A DNA stretch of 64,000 bases from Bradyrhizobium sp. CCGUVB1N3 (GCF_024199925.1 NZ_JANADR010000001.1:3286001-3350000), one strand, 5' to 3'; numbered from the stretch's first letter, positions 18,135-28,115 are shown. Numbers and translations: made by a program. The notes: generated by a model from the sequence alone, not told the origin.

Positions 18135-18245
18135 TCAGGACACTAGCGTAATAACGCCAGCAGCCACCACGACAATAACGACGACAGTGGCAAGCGTCTC
18201 GATCGAGGCCAAGGTCTCGTACCATTTGTTCCAAAGCTCAAGCAT
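18135..18245 (-). CDS. Candidate 36-residue membrane peptide
   Basis: ATG 18245 opens a frame starting MLELWNKWYETLASIE, followed by a hydrophobic helix LATVVVIVVVAAGVITLV and a stop at 18135. The charge pattern (polar start, single span) fits small membrane proteins. The stop lies inside the likely right end of the IS630 element, so the natural C-terminus may have been cut off. The ribosome site is weak. Could be chance. Confidence 0.25.
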   Translation of the reverse strand: MLELWNKWYETLASIETLATVVVIVVVAAGVITLVS

Positions 18246-18784
18246 GCGCCGGCCTCTATCGAGAGCGTACCCACGATCGATAAAATCCGCTCTTAAAAAG
18301 GACGTGCCTTTGCGACCAAAAACACAATGCTACCTATCGTCGCGCGGGTTTTGACCGCGCGGCAACATGACTTATGCGGCACCGATACGCAGGCCGCCAT
18401 ATCGAGCGAAGGTCGATTCCAATTGCCGCACAGCTGGCCCCGCCTGATCTTTTTCCCTGATCAAGCCATTCGTGAAAACTGGGAATCGTCTCTGACGCAG
18501 TAGGCGCGATGAAACACAACAAGAATGATAAATGCCCCAAAGCAGGCATCAACAGCCCAACTCCTCGTAGGCTCCCGCCGCTCCGGCAGCGACGACGAGC
18601 CACGTTGATTTTCAGGCCGCCTGGGGCCCACTGTCGATGAAGGGAGCGCGCATTCGCGCAGCGTGCCGATTTCAGGAGGTGTCCCACTGGCGTCTGGCCG
18701 GGGCGGCAGAAACGGCGTTCAGCCACCTCCAGCGCAAAAATAAAGGCTTTCGGTCTGGCGCCGGTCCTTCATAGGGGATCGCCG
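18246..18784. other. No gene recognised
   Basis: Frames up to 130 codons on the minus strand have odd composition (many Cys and Arg) and no domain. Treated as non-coding, decayed sequence between IS and gene fragments. Confidence 0.4.
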
Positions 18785-19238
18785 ATGACGCCTTTCAGCC
18801 GTTCCTTGGCAAGCAGCGTGGCTGGTTGCGGCTGCGGGGCCGCTCAACTTGAAGCCGCGGGTGAACAATCGACGTGGATCCTGTCCGCTGTCGATGAACT
18901 CAAGACTACGCCCCCGCAGACCGGAGAGGCCGCGGCACGCGAACTAACCGCTCTCAAGACGATGGTCGCCAATCGAAACGTTTCCGAAATCGCGCAGGCG
19001 CGGGGGTGGGACGTTGGCGGACCGGTCTATCGCTGGAATGAAGTCGCCGTGAGGGAGATGCTGACACACTCCGCTACGGTGCCGCTCGCGCCGCGAAATC
19101 TTGCCCTTGTTCACGCCGCCGTTCACGATGCCGTGGTGAGCGCCCTTGCGAACAAGAAGAGGTACACTCGTGAGCGACCGTTTGCCGTCGATCCTCAGAT
19201 CGCCGCTGTACTGCCAGTCCCGAGCAGTGGATCATATC
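18785..19238 (+). pseudogene. 5' fragment of a vanadium haloperoxidase/PAP2-like gene
   Basis: Residues 1-150 of the frame look like the N-terminal half of vanadium-dependent haloperoxidase-type phosphatases: WNEVAVREMLTHSA, then APRNLALVHAAVHDAVVSAL, KKRYTRERPF and PSSGSYPSDFGAG, the last resembling the SYPSxHA box that precedes the vanadate/phosphate site. After that the match ends and the sequence belongs to other fragments, so the metal/phosphate-binding half is absent. Confidence 0.55.
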
Positions 19239-19246
19239 CATCTGAT

Positions 19247-19403
19247 TTCGGCGCAGGAAGCCGTTCGGTCCCAGCGCCGACAGCACCTCATCGCCAATCA
19301 TGTGAAACGTGTCTGCGCCGCCCGGCGCGGCCACAATGAGGCAGCCGACGTTCTTCGCAGCCTCGACGACAGATGCGTAGTACTTCCACGCGAACTCGGG
19401 CTT
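19247..19403 (-). pseudogene. Internal fragment of a D-2-hydroxyacid dehydrogenase gene
   Basis: The minus frame reads KYYASVVEAAKNVGCLIVAA, then PGGADTFHMIGDEVLSALGP. This matches the NAD-binding domain of D-2-hydroxyacid dehydrogenases, where SLxELAxxxDxLVxxxPxxxxTxHLI is followed by LxALGPxGFLIN. Neither the Rossmann start nor the catalytic Arg/Glu/His part is present around it in any continuous frame. A relic. Confidence 0.5.
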
Positions 19404-19603
19404 CTCACTGCGGGAATGATAGCAGACGTCGCCTCGTCTCCTGGCGCAGCGGCCACATGCGTGTCGCCGATGGCGAATGCACAATTGCCATCGATGAGAA
19501 CACGCTCGTTGACCGGCGTCGCGCCAAAGAGCTGACGCCCACGACTCGAAGGCACTGGATCGCGGTCCGGGCGCAACACTTGAAATCGTTCCGACTGCTG
19601 TCA

Positions 19604-19861
19604 GGCTGGATCGGCCAGCACAACGTGTCAGCCACGGCGAAAATAAATCAGGTTATCTGCACAGTCCGATCTCTGCAGTGCCACCACCACTTCACGCGTA
19701 CCCGCCTTAGCGACATCGATGATGCGGCAGTCGATGGCGGGCGCGCGATCGGCAAGAATCGGCGCGCCGGTCTCCGGCGTCGACCACACCGCCTCCCAAA
19801 TCGTTCGTCGACCGGAACCCTGGCCCCGGCATTCCGGGACTTTTGCGACACACTCTGCCAA
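19604..19861 (-). pseudogene. 3' fragment of a flavin reductase-like gene
   Basis: The frame ETGAPILADRAPAIDCRI continues to LIYFRRG and, past an in-frame stop at 19628, HVVLADPA; this resembles the second half of flavin reductase-domain proteins (GAPxLxDxxAxFDCRI, then LxYxxxxY). There is no start and at least one stop inside. A relic next to the ABC operon. Confidence 0.4.
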
Positions 19862-19906
19862 AACCTGACATGGTATCGTGACGCGGAGCGTATCCGGTTT
19901 CGCGCG

Positions 19907-20761
19907 TCACTTGATCGCTCCCATGGTAAAGCCAGCTACGAAACGAGCGACGAAGAAATTATAGATGACCGCAATTGGCACGCTCGCGATCAGGCAGGCC
20001 GCCATCATCGAGCCCCAGAAATAGACGTCGCCCCGCACAAGAAAGGTCGGCACTCCGACGCTCACCGTATAGCTCGACGACGCTGTGATAAACGTGACGC
20101 CATAGACAAACTCTTGCGTCACTAAAGTAAAGGCGAAGATCACCGCCGTCAGTATTCCGGCGGCCGAAATCGGCATCACCACCTTGATGAATGCCCCGAA
20201 ACGACTCAGCCCGTCGATCATGGCAGCATCCTCGAGATCGCGCGGGATCGCCTTGAAGAAACCCATCAGAAGCCAGGTACAGAACGGCACGGTGAAGCTC
20301 GGATAAACAAGGATGAGCGACCACACCGAATCCTGCAATCCCAGTATCGCGATGATGCGCGAGAACGGGATGAACAGGATCGTCGGCGGTACCAGATAAG
20401 TGAGGAAAATAGTGACGCCCAGGGTTTGCGCCCATGCACCGGCGATGCGCGCGAGCGCGTAGCCTGCCGGGACTGCGAGCACGAGCGTGATGATCACGAC
20501 GGCCACTCCGACGAAGCCGGTATTCAACAGCCATTGCAGATACTGCGTGTCCTCGAACAGCACCGACAGATGCCTTAGTGTCGGTGGGTCGTTGAACAAA
20601 TAAGGGTTGTTTTCGGTATTGTGCAGGTCCTGCGTGGTTTTGAACGTGGTGATCAGCATCCAGTAGAACGGGAACGCAAGGAAGGTCACAAAGAAAGTCA
20701 GGATGGCAGCGTGGCCGGCCTGCTTGGCAATACGACGTCCGCTGGCTGATCGAGGGGTCAT
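19907..20761 (-). CDS. Carbohydrate-type ABC permease (MalG family)
   Basis: 284 residues from ATG 20761; an upstream extension lies inside the previous gene. Six membrane segments and the ATPase-coupling EAA loop EDAAMIDGLSRFGAFIKVVM, followed by PISAAGILTAV. It pairs with the MalF-type permease whose stop is 1 bp upstream of this start (TGAGATG). Last gene of the operon 24188 to 19907; cargo unknown. Confidence 0.83.
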   Translation of the reverse strand: MTPRSASGRRIAKQAGHAAILTFFVTFLAFPFYWMLITTFKTTQDLHNTENNPYLFNDPPTLRHLSVLFEDTQYLQWLLNTGFVGVAVVIITLVLAVPAGYALARIAGAWAQTLGVTIFLTYLVPPTILFIPFSRIIAILGLQDSVWSLILVYPSFTVPFCTWLLMGFFKAIPRDLEDAAMIDGLSRFGAFIKVVMPISAAGILTAVIFAFTLVTQEFVYGVTFITASSSYTVSVGVPTFLVRGDVYFWGSMMAACLIASVPIAVIYNFFVARFVAGFTMGAIK

Positions 20762-20762
20762 C

Positions 20763-21707
20763 TCACGTAACCTCCGTGCGCCGGGCGAGCCACAGGAATA
20801 GGATGGCAACGCCCGCGAGAACAGGAAATAGGAATAGGGAGATGGCCGCGCCTCCTGCAAGATCACCTCCCTGAATGCCGGTGAAATAGGCCCAACTGGC
20901 AATGACTTGCGTGGTGTCGTAAGGACCGCCACGCGTTAGAACGAACACGACGATCAAGTCGGTGAAGGTGAAGATGATGCCGAACAACAACGCCACCAGC
21001 GTAATCGGCAAGATCAACGGCGTTGTGATCTGGAAATGATGGCGCCAGAACCCGGCGCCATCCACTTCTGCCGCGTCGTGGATGTCTTGCGGGATCGACG
21101 ACAGGCCGGCCAGGATGATCACGGTCGCCAGCGGAAGAATGCGCCAGACATTGACGGCGATGATCGACGCCTTTGCCAGGGTTGGTTGGCCGAGCCAGAT
21201 CGGCCATTCGTTCGGTCCGAGCAGACCGGCTGCGCGCGCCGTCCAGTTGATGACGCTGTAGATCGAATCGAAGATCCAGAGCCAACCGATGCTGCCAAGC
21301 GAGATCGGCGCCACCCACGGCAGCAGAATCAACAGACGAACCAGCCATTTGCCGCGGAAATCGATGGCAAGCGCCGTCGCCAGAATATTGGCGAGCACCA
21401 TGACGAAAAACTGGGAGACGACGGTGATGACGATTGTATTCTGCAGCGAAAGCCAGAAAGTGCGGCTGTCGACGATCCGCCGGAAATTTTCCAGCCCGAC
21501 GAAGTGCGCCTCCTGGCCGGCGACCGTCGCGCTGGAAAGGCTGTAATAGATCGAAAGCAGGAAGGGAAAGCCCACCAGCAGAACAATGTAGAGGATCGCG
21601 GGCGCCAGCATGGCGCGCCACAGCCAGCGGTCGTTATCGGCAAGACGCGACAGGAAGCGGTCCTGCGCGCGGGTCCTGCGAGCCGTCCCCGCGATGATTG
21701 ACGTCAC
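20763..21707 (-). CDS. Carbohydrate-type ABC permease (MalF family)
   Basis: 314 residues with an N-terminal cytoplasmic stretch, six membrane segments and EAA loop DAAEVDGAGFWRHHFQITTP. Start overlaps the ATPase stop as ATGA (21704-21707), so translation is coupled. Forms the heterodimeric channel with the next gene. Confidence 0.83.
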   Translation of the reverse strand: MTSIIAGTARRTRAQDRFLSRLADNDRWLWRAMLAPAILYIVLLVGFPFLLSIYYSLSSATVAGQEAHFVGLENFRRIVDSRTFWLSLQNTIVITVVSQFFVMVLANILATALAIDFRGKWLVRLLILLPWVAPISLGSIGWLWIFDSIYSVINWTARAAGLLGPNEWPIWLGQPTLAKASIIAVNVWRILPLATVIILAGLSSIPQDIHDAAEVDGAGFWRHHFQITTPLILPITLVALLFGIIFTFTDLIVVFVLTRGGPYDTTQVIASWAYFTGIQGGDLAGGAAISLFLFPVLAGVAILFLWLARRTEVT

Positions 21708-22753
21708 GTCGCACCTCCGTCGATGCGCCGCCCGCTCTCCTTGTCGAAGCGGGCGATGTCCAAGCGCCGCACAACAAAATCGTAGACCTCGCCGGCTTTA
21801 ATATGGGTGCGGACGTTCGACGGGATCTTGGAGATCACGTGCGCCTCGGGTATGCGGCCGTCGATGACGCCGTAAACCAAGCGGTCAGCACCGAGATACT
21901 CGATGCGTGTGACGCGAAACGGAAAGTCGACGATGTTGCCATCCGGTTCAACTTCCTTCGGCAGGAACGCTTCCGGCCGGAATCCGATCCAGGTCTTGCT
22001 ATCCTCGATCAGATTCATCGGCGGTGATCCGATGAACGTGGCGGCGAAGGTATCGGCCGGCGAGCCATAAATCTCGTGCGGAGTGCCGATCTGGTGGACA
22101 CGACCTTGATTGAGAACAGCGATGCGGTCGCCCAAGCCCATGGCTTCGGCCTGATCATGGGTGACGTAGATGGTGGTGGTGCCAAGGCTGCGCTGAAATT
22201 GCTTTAGCTCGTCGCGCGCCGAGTTGCGCAGCTTGGCATCGAGATTCGACAGAGGTTCGTCAAGAAGGAAGACGACTGGCTCACGCACCACCGCGCGCGC
22301 AAGAGCGACGCGCTGCCGCTCTCCGCCCGACAACTGACGCGGCTTGCGGTCAAGCAAGCCTTGAATGCCGAAGACCTGGGCCGCCCAGGCGACCTTCTTG
22401 CGGATTGCTTCTTTTGGCACGCCGACTGCACGCAGCGGAAACGAAATGTTCTTCGCGACGGTGAGGTGCGGATAGAGTCCGTAACTTTGGAACACCATGG
22501 CGACATTTCGTGCGCGCGGCGGGAGCCCGGTCACGGTGCTTCCATCAATCACAACGTCACCTGAGGTTGGTCGCTCAAGGCCGGCGATCAAGCGCATCAA
22601 CGTCGTCTTGCCGCATCCCGATGGGCCGAGCAGAACCAGGAACTCTCCTTCCTTGGCGACGAGGTCGATGCTGTCGACAGCACGGACCTCGTCGAAAAGC
22701 TTGGTGAGACGACGTGTTTCCACAATGGCCAAGCGCGACTCCCGATTGCCCAC
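21704..22753 (-). CDS. Carbohydrate-type ABC ATPase (MalK/UgpC family)
   Basis: 349 residues from a GTG at 22753. Walker A GPSGCGKTT, Q-loop VFQSYGLYPHLT, signature LSGGERQRVALARA, Walker B VVFLLDEPLSNLDAKLR, H-loop YVTHDQAEAM, and a C-terminal TOBE-type domain (IGFRPEAFLP) as in MalK-like subunits. It energises the two downstream permeases. Confidence 0.83.
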   Translation of the reverse strand: MGNRESRLAIVETRRLTKLFDEVRAVDSIDLVAKEGEFLVLLGPSGCGKTTLMRLIAGLERPTSGDVVIDGSTVTGLPPRARNVAMVFQSYGLYPHLTVAKNISFPLRAVGVPKEAIRKKVAWAAQVFGIQGLLDRKPRQLSGGERQRVALARAVVREPVVFLLDEPLSNLDAKLRNSARDELKQFQRSLGTTTIYVTHDQAEAMGLGDRIAVLNQGRVHQIGTPHEIYGSPADTFAATFIGSPPMNLIEDSKTWIGFRPEAFLPKEVEPDGNIVDFPFRVTRIEYLGADRLVYGVIDGRIPEAHVISKIPSNVRTHIKAGEVYDFVVRRLDIARFDKESGRRIDGGAT

Positions 22754-22847
22754 CCTGCGAAGCGGTTCACCGGAACGGCCTCGGTGCCAGGCACGGTCCG
22801 TTGGGCTCAGAACTCGTGTGCCCCAACGGCAATGCCCAGCGAGACGA

Positions 22848-24188
22848 TCAGATCATCTTCCGATCTTTCCATTTCGCCCAGATCGCCTTCATCTTGACCT
22901 CCGCGCGTTTGAGAGCGTCCTCCGGAGTCTCGGCGCCTGCCGCTGCTTCGGCGAACATCGTATTGATCACCCAGGTATTGAACGTTTCGTCGATCGCAGC
23001 ACTGGAATAGCCGGGATAGCCGACGTTGGTTGCCCAATCGAGCACGTCCGAGAGGACCGCGTACTTGTCCGGCGGCACCGCCTTGGAATCCTTGGAGATG
23101 GTCTGTGCGAGATCTGGCACCGTATCTGAGAAGCAGGGAAAGTTGTAGAATTCGCTCGCCATGAACGCGCTCTTGAAGCTGTCGACGTAATCGACTAGGA
23201 ATCTCTTGGCACCATCGATGTTCTCGGAAAACTTCCAGATCAGATAGCAGCTCATCAGGTGTTCGAGTCCGATTTGGCGGACCGGACCTTTCGGCGGCTT
23301 GGCAAGGGCGATCTTCTCGTGGATCGGAAGCGTGTCGTTTTCGCCGGCGCGCGTGATCGAAATCGCATTGAGCACCAGCGACGATCGACCGGCGAGCATC
23401 TGCCGGTTATTGGACGACGCATCCCAGGCAAACACTTCCGGCGTTTCGGTTTCCTGGAACAGCGCCTTGACGAATTTGAGCGCTTCGAGGGTTTCCCTGG
23501 TATTGATGGCGAGGTTGCCCTCGGCGTCCTGCTCGTGCGCGCCGAACGAGTACATGATCGCCCGCATGGCCATCGCCGTGTCGATCTCGGCGGAAAGACC
23601 GATGCCGACCGGAATGCCGGTCTTGTCCTTGATCTTCTTGCCGCCGACGCGGGCGTTGTCCCAGGTGTCGGGCTTCATGCCGATTTCTCCCCATAGGTCC
23701 GAGCGGTAGTTGACGGGATCCGGCACAAAGCTGTCAGAGAATGCGAAGTATTTCTTGGTCCTGGGGTTGTAGGTGCTCTTGACCGCGAGATCGATCGGCT
23801 TGCCGTGCTTCGCCGCGCACTCGGCATAGACCTCCGTCATGTCGACGACCTGCTCTTCGAAGACCGACGGTGGCGCGAGGAACATCACGAGGTCGTGGCC
23901 CTTTTGCGCCGAAACTTCTGCCGCTGCGCGTGAAGGGATCAGGGCGAGGTTGATGTTGTCGACGATGACCTCGGTGCCGTTCTTGGCACCCCATTCCTTG
24001 GTGTAGGTGTTGTTGAACCACTTGTCGTAGCCGGGAACGAAGTGACTCCATTGCAGGATCTTCAGCGTCTTGGCAGCCCGGGCCGGCGCAACGTGGAAAT
24101 AAGGTCCGACGGCTGCGGCTACACCTACAGCGGACTTGATGACGTCGCGGCGCGAAAGGCCGAAGCGACGAGATGCACGGGATGACAT
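22848..24188 (-). CDS. Family-1 extracellular solute-binding protein
   Basis: 446 residues. The N-terminus LSRRDVIKSAVGVAAAVGPYF is a twin-arginine-type export signal with an APARA cleavage site. The mature part has the family-1 fold (LKILQWSHFVPGYDKWFNNT at the start; SLVLNAISITRAGEND mid-way). First gene of the operon; it delivers an unidentified, probably carbohydrate-like solute to the permeases. A well-formed promoter lies ~90 bp upstream. Confidence 0.82.
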   Translation of the reverse strand: MSSRASRRFGLSRRDVIKSAVGVAAAVGPYFHVAPARAAKTLKILQWSHFVPGYDKWFNNTYTKEWGAKNGTEVIVDNINLALIPSRAAAEVSAQKGHDLVMFLAPPSVFEEQVVDMTEVYAECAAKHGKPIDLAVKSTYNPRTKKYFAFSDSFVPDPVNYRSDLWGEIGMKPDTWDNARVGGKKIKDKTGIPVGIGLSAEIDTAMAMRAIMYSFGAHEQDAEGNLAINTRETLEALKFVKALFQETETPEVFAWDASSNNRQMLAGRSSLVLNAISITRAGENDTLPIHEKIALAKPPKGPVRQIGLEHLMSCYLIWKFSENIDGAKRFLVDYVDSFKSAFMASEFYNFPCFSDTVPDLAQTISKDSKAVPPDKYAVLSDVLDWATNVGYPGYSSAAIDETFNTWVINTMFAEAAAGAETPEDALKRAEVKMKAIWAKWKDRKMI

Positions 24189-24276
24189 GTTTCCCTCCCA
24201 TTGCTTGACGGTTCAGCGGGAGGTTGTGTGCCGGTCAACAGCAGGACGAGACTCCCGCTGACATTAGCTGACAATA

Positions 24277-24305
24277 ATTATCCCACGATCAGGAAATGTT
24301 GACAA
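24277..24305 (-). promoter_or_regulatory. Sigma70-type promoter for the carbohydrate ABC operon
   Basis: On the minus strand TTGTCA (24305-24300) and GATAAT (24282-24277) are separated by exactly 17 bp. Transcription would begin near 24270, some 80 nt before the binding-protein ATG at 24188. Confidence 0.6.
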
Positions 24306-25238
24306 CGCAGCAACCGTGCTTCCATCCAAGAACGCTGTTGCCCGATGCAGCGGAATTTCTGCCTGACAATCAGGCCCGGCTAGTCGCGCATGATCCTCGG
24401 GTCGTGGTGGCGCGCTCGATTTTCGCGCCGACTCCCGGGTCCATTCCGTATCGCAATCTTGCCAAAGGATGGATACGTCAGAAGCGTGCCTAATTCCACG
24501 CGCAGCAAATTCGTAAATTATCTCGATATTTCAATACCATAGGACCAGCACTCCATTCTAAGCGATGCGCCATTCCTGAAGCAGGTCCGACGTCTCCTCC
24601 GGCCGGACCAGCCGAGCACTTCGGCAGACCATGACCTGCAACCCAAGCCGCGCCGGGTTTCTGCGGGCGCGCCAGCGGAAGCCAAGCCCTAGGACGGTCA
24701 GGCGCGCTTCGGCGCGGTGACGATTTGTCACTTCTAGGCACCGGGTCCTGATCAACAGAAGTCTCTTCGCCTGCCCTCCGATAACGTCGCCGCAAAAAAT
24801 GCGGGCCACATTCGACTGGGTTGTTGAGGAAGAGTCGATTTCCGCTATGCGAACGGATTTGAGGCCGTAGCCGTGTCGTGATTGATCCAGATCTTCGCCT
24901 AGTGCCCTTAGCGCAGATGCAACGAGAGGGACTCACACGCAAAAGTTTGAGGGCAATTTGCTCCGACCGGGAAGTTGGAGAGTGACTCGGGACGGCAGGC
25001 AAATCCGACACCGTCAGACGGCGAGCAAAGCCAGCAACGCAGAGCCACTAGGAACGCTGAGAGCTATTACTATATCGAAAAGGCAGGGAGGTGAGACATC
25101 GCCAGCTTGTCGCTGGGTGCGTGGCCGGCTCCATTCGCCCTGGCTACGCCGGGCTCGCTACCTGGATAATCATCATGCTTAGAAGATAGACACTGTAAAC
25201 GGCGTCGACAAGCGATCACCCAAACTGGAGGCAGACAC
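24306..25238. other. Long intergenic stretch, no gene recognised
   Basis: 930 bp between divergent genes. Frames up to ~170 codons on the minus strand have no domain or start signal. The end contains CTGGAGG, the ribosome site of the stress-protein gene. Confidence 0.4.
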
Positions 25239-26063
25239 ATGATCAAGGATATTCTTGTCAACCTGTCCTACGGGACATCGCAAGATGGAGTTTCCAATTA
25301 CGCCTATTCGGTTGCGGAAACATTCGGCGCACACATCGTGGGGATCGCCTTTGCCTACCCGGCAATGGCTGGTGGCGTTGGCTTGCCGACAGGCTTTAGC
25401 CGAGCCCCGGAAGCGGAGGCTCAGGAACGCGCAGATTCCGTGGCCGCCGCCTTCGACGAGGCGGCCCGTCGCGCCGGCGTTTCAGCCGAGACGCGCAGGA
25501 TTGAAGCTGGCACTGGCGACGTACCAACCCAGTTTGCGCATATCGCAAGACGATTCGATCTTTCCGTCGTTGGCCAATTTGAAGGCGGCAGGGATCATTC
25601 GGCCAAAAATATGGTCATTGAGGCGACGCTGTTTGAATCGGGAAGACCAGTACTCATCGTTCCTGTTATACAGAAGGATCGCCTCAAGCTCGATCATGTC
25701 ATGGTGTGCTGGGATGGCAGCCGGGCAGCCGCGCGAGCGGTCGCCGATGCCATGCCGTTTCTTACCCGCTCTGGCAAGGCGAGTATTGTTGTTGCGGACA
25801 TTCAGAGCGTGAAGAGCACAGATCTTCCGGGAGCGGATATCGCGACCCATCTGACCCGTCACGGAGTGAACGTCACGATTGAGCGCATTCCCGTCAGCAA
25901 GATCGACGTTTCAAATGCAATCCTGTCATATGCAGCCGATACATTTCCCGATCTCATTGTCATGGGCGGGTACGGACATTCCCGGCTGCGCGAATTTATT
26001 CTTGGCGGGACGACACGTGGTATGCTTGCCTCGATGACAAAACCCACATTGATGTCGCACTGA
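25239..26063 (+). CDS. Universal stress protein, tandem UspA domains
   Basis: 274 residues: two Usp folds, the second beginning near residue 148 (KLDHVMVCWDGSRAAARAV). The C-terminal nucleotide-binding motif GGYGHSRLREFILGGTTRG fits G-x2-G-x9-G-(S/T), so the second domain probably binds ATP. Start ATG 25239 preceded by GGAGG. It stands alone between two ABC operons. A role in stress or oxygen-limitation response is the family expectation; nothing here shows the trigger. Confidence 0.8.
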   Translation: MIKDILVNLSYGTSQDGVSNYAYSVAETFGAHIVGIAFAYPAMAGGVGLPTGFSRAPEAEAQERADSVAAAFDEAARRAGVSAETRRIEAGTGDVPTQFAHIARRFDLSVVGQFEGGRDHSAKNMVIEATLFESGRPVLIVPVIQKDRLKLDHVMVCWDGSRAAARAVADAMPFLTRSGKASIVVADIQSVKSTDLPGADIATHLTRHGVNVTIERIPVSKIDVSNAILSYAADTFPDLIVMGGYGHSRLREFILGGTTRGMLASMTKPTLMSH

Positions 26064-26200
26064 GCGGAGACTCAAACCGACGAGCATCAATGTTTGTCGA
26101 GACACCTCGCAAAAAATGCCGACGCAAAGCCGAACGTCTCCCCGACTGACGACCTACGCAACGGGAGACCGAACCGGTGGTGTCGGAGCTTAAAGCATGG

Positions 26201-27100
26201 CTACACCTTGAAGCGTGGATCGAGGTAGTCACGCAAGCTGTCGCCGAACAAATTGAAGGCGAATACTGCAACGCTGATAGCAACGCCCGGGAACAAGATC
26301 ATCCACGGCGCCTGACGGTAGAAATCAGCGGCGTTGCCCGACAGCATCAGGCCCCAGGCCGCGGTCGGTTCCTGCACGCCGAGTCCCAGGAACGACAGCG
26401 ATGCCTCCGCCAGGATCGCCTGCGCGACGAACGCGGTCAGCATGATGAGGTACGGCGCGACCACGTTCGGCGCCATGTGCCGAAAGATGATCCGGGTGTG
26501 CGAATAACCCGCGGTACGCGCCGCGTCGACATAGGGCATGCCCCGCACCGACAGAGCCGCCGCGCGCACCACGCGCGCGACGCGCGGCACGATCGGGATG
26601 GCGATGGCGAAGATCAAGTTTACGTCGATGCCCACCACGAGCAGCTTGCCGAACGCCGCCACCACGACGAGGGCGAGTACGATGATTGGAAACGCCAAAA
26701 GCACATCCACCGCGCGCTGGATCCAGTTGTCGATCCGGCCGCCGAAATAGGCCGATGCGATGCCGAGAATGGCACCGACCGAGGAGCCAACGAAAGACGA
26801 GGTGAAACCGATCACCAGAGCCGTGCGCGAGCCATAGATCAGGCGCGAGCAGATGTCGCGACCGAAGGCGTCCGTGCCGCACCAATGATCCCACGATGGC
26901 GCGGCAAGCAGCGAAGCAAAATCGACCGCTAACGGATCATATGGCGCGACCCATTCACAGAAAATCCCGGCGATCAGCATCGCGCAGATGATGATGAAGC
27001 TGGTGGCCCCAAGCGGCTGCTGACGGCAGAATTCCGCAAATGCCCTGAGTTTCCGGACTTCCGACATCGGCGCAGGCAGAGTGGGGGTGATTATCGACAC
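26201..27100 (-). CDS. Dipeptide/oligopeptide-type ABC permease (DppC family)
   Basis: 299 residues from GTG 27100, or 288 from ATG 27067. N-terminal OppC-like segment, then WCGTDAFGRDICSRLIYGSR, typical of DppC (GTDxxGRDxxSRxxxGxR), five to six membrane segments and coupling loop DAARTAGYSHTRIIFRHMAPN. Last gene of the minus-strand peptide-type operon, 3 bp after the DppB gene. Confidence 0.83.
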   Translation of the reverse strand: MSIITPTLPAPMSEVRKLRAFAEFCRQQPLGATSFIIICAMLIAGIFCEWVAPYDPLAVDFASLLAAPSWDHWCGTDAFGRDICSRLIYGSRTALVIGFTSSFVGSSVGAILGIASAYFGGRIDNWIQRAVDVLLAFPIIVLALVVVAAFGKLLVVGIDVNLIFAIAIPIVPRVARVVRAAALSVRGMPYVDAARTAGYSHTRIIFRHMAPNVVAPYLIMLTAFVAQAILAEASLSFLGLGVQEPTAAWGLMLSGNAADFYRQAPWMILFPGVAISVAVFAFNLFGDSLRDYLDPRFKV

Positions 27101-27103
27101 GGA

Positions 27104-28057
27104 TCACCAATACCTGATGCGCGGATCGAACACGGCATAGAGCAGGTCGACCAGCAGATTGACGAATACGTAGAACGCGGCGATCAGCATCACCATGCCT
27201 TGAATCAGCGTAAAGTCGTTGCGCGACACACTTTGCACGAAGAGCATTCCGATGCCGTTGAGATTGAACACCTGCTCCGTTACCACGAGCCCGCCGATCA
27301 GGAAGGTGAATTCTAGGCCGATGACAGTGATCGCCGGCAACAAGGCGTTGCGTAATGCGTGGCGCGAGATCACAAGCCTCTCGTACACGCCTTTGGCGCG
27401 CGCGGTCCGGATGTAGTCTTCGTTGAGTACCTCGAGCAGAGAGGAGCGGATCATACGCGCCGTCACCGCACAGTAGCGGTAACCGACAGCAAGCGCAGGC
27501 CAGATCAGCTGGGTCAGATTGGCGATGGGATCGACGTAGATCGGCGTAAAGGTGATCGGCGGTAACCAGTTGAAGGCGGCGAGCAGAGCCGACATGATCA
27601 GCATGCCGAACCAGAACGCGGGAATCGAAATTCCGCCGATCGTGGCTATTCGCATCAGATAGTCGATCCAGGTGTCGCGAAAAAGCGCGGCCATTGTGCC
27701 CAATGGAATGGCAATCAGCACCGCAAAGATCGTCGCCATGATCGCGACCTGCAGCGAGAGTTCAAGCCGAAGCGAGATCTCTTCCATCACCGGCCGTTCA
27801 GTCCACATCGATTTGCCGAAATTGAGCGTTGCGACGCCCACCATCCAGTCCTTGAATTGAATGACGAGTGGCTTGTCGAGGCCGAGCTTGTGGCGCTCCA
27901 TTTCGATTGTTTCCTGCGAGACGGCCCCGCCGTCACCGCGCAGTTTCACCTCGACGATATCGCCAGGAACGATGCGCAGCATCAAGAAGACTAGGATCGC
28001 CACGCCGAGCAGCGTGGGGATCGCTAGCAGCACACGGTTGATCGTGTAGCGGAGCAC
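27104..28057 (-). CDS. Dipeptide/oligopeptide-type ABC permease (DppB family)
   Basis: 317 residues, starting MLRYTINRVLLAIPTLLGVA, typical for DppB, with PGDIVEVKLR, six membrane segments and coupling loop EDYIRTARAKGVYERLVISRHALRNALLP. Lies between the binding-protein and DppC genes in the same direction. Confidence 0.84.
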   Translation of the reverse strand: MLRYTINRVLLAIPTLLGVAILVFLMLRIVPGDIVEVKLRGDGGAVSQETIEMERHKLGLDKPLVIQFKDWMVGVATLNFGKSMWTERPVMEEISLRLELSLQVAIMATIFAVLIAIPLGTMAALFRDTWIDYLMRIATIGGISIPAFWFGMLIMSALLAAFNWLPPITFTPIYVDPIANLTQLIWPALAVGYRYCAVTARMIRSSLLEVLNEDYIRTARAKGVYERLVISRHALRNALLPAITVIGLEFTFLIGGLVVTEQVFNLNGIGMLFVQSVSRNDFTLIQGMVMLIAAFYVFVNLLVDLLYAVFDPRIRYW

Positions 28058-28115
28058 GTTGCGATGCCTTCGTTCCGTTTTCGACCTCGTTCTTGTGCGA
28101 TAGGGCGAAGTTGCC

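Noticed and set aside
24490..25011. 173-codon minus-strand frame between two operons
   Set aside because: No recognisable motif, no ribosome site, composition unlike neighbouring genes.
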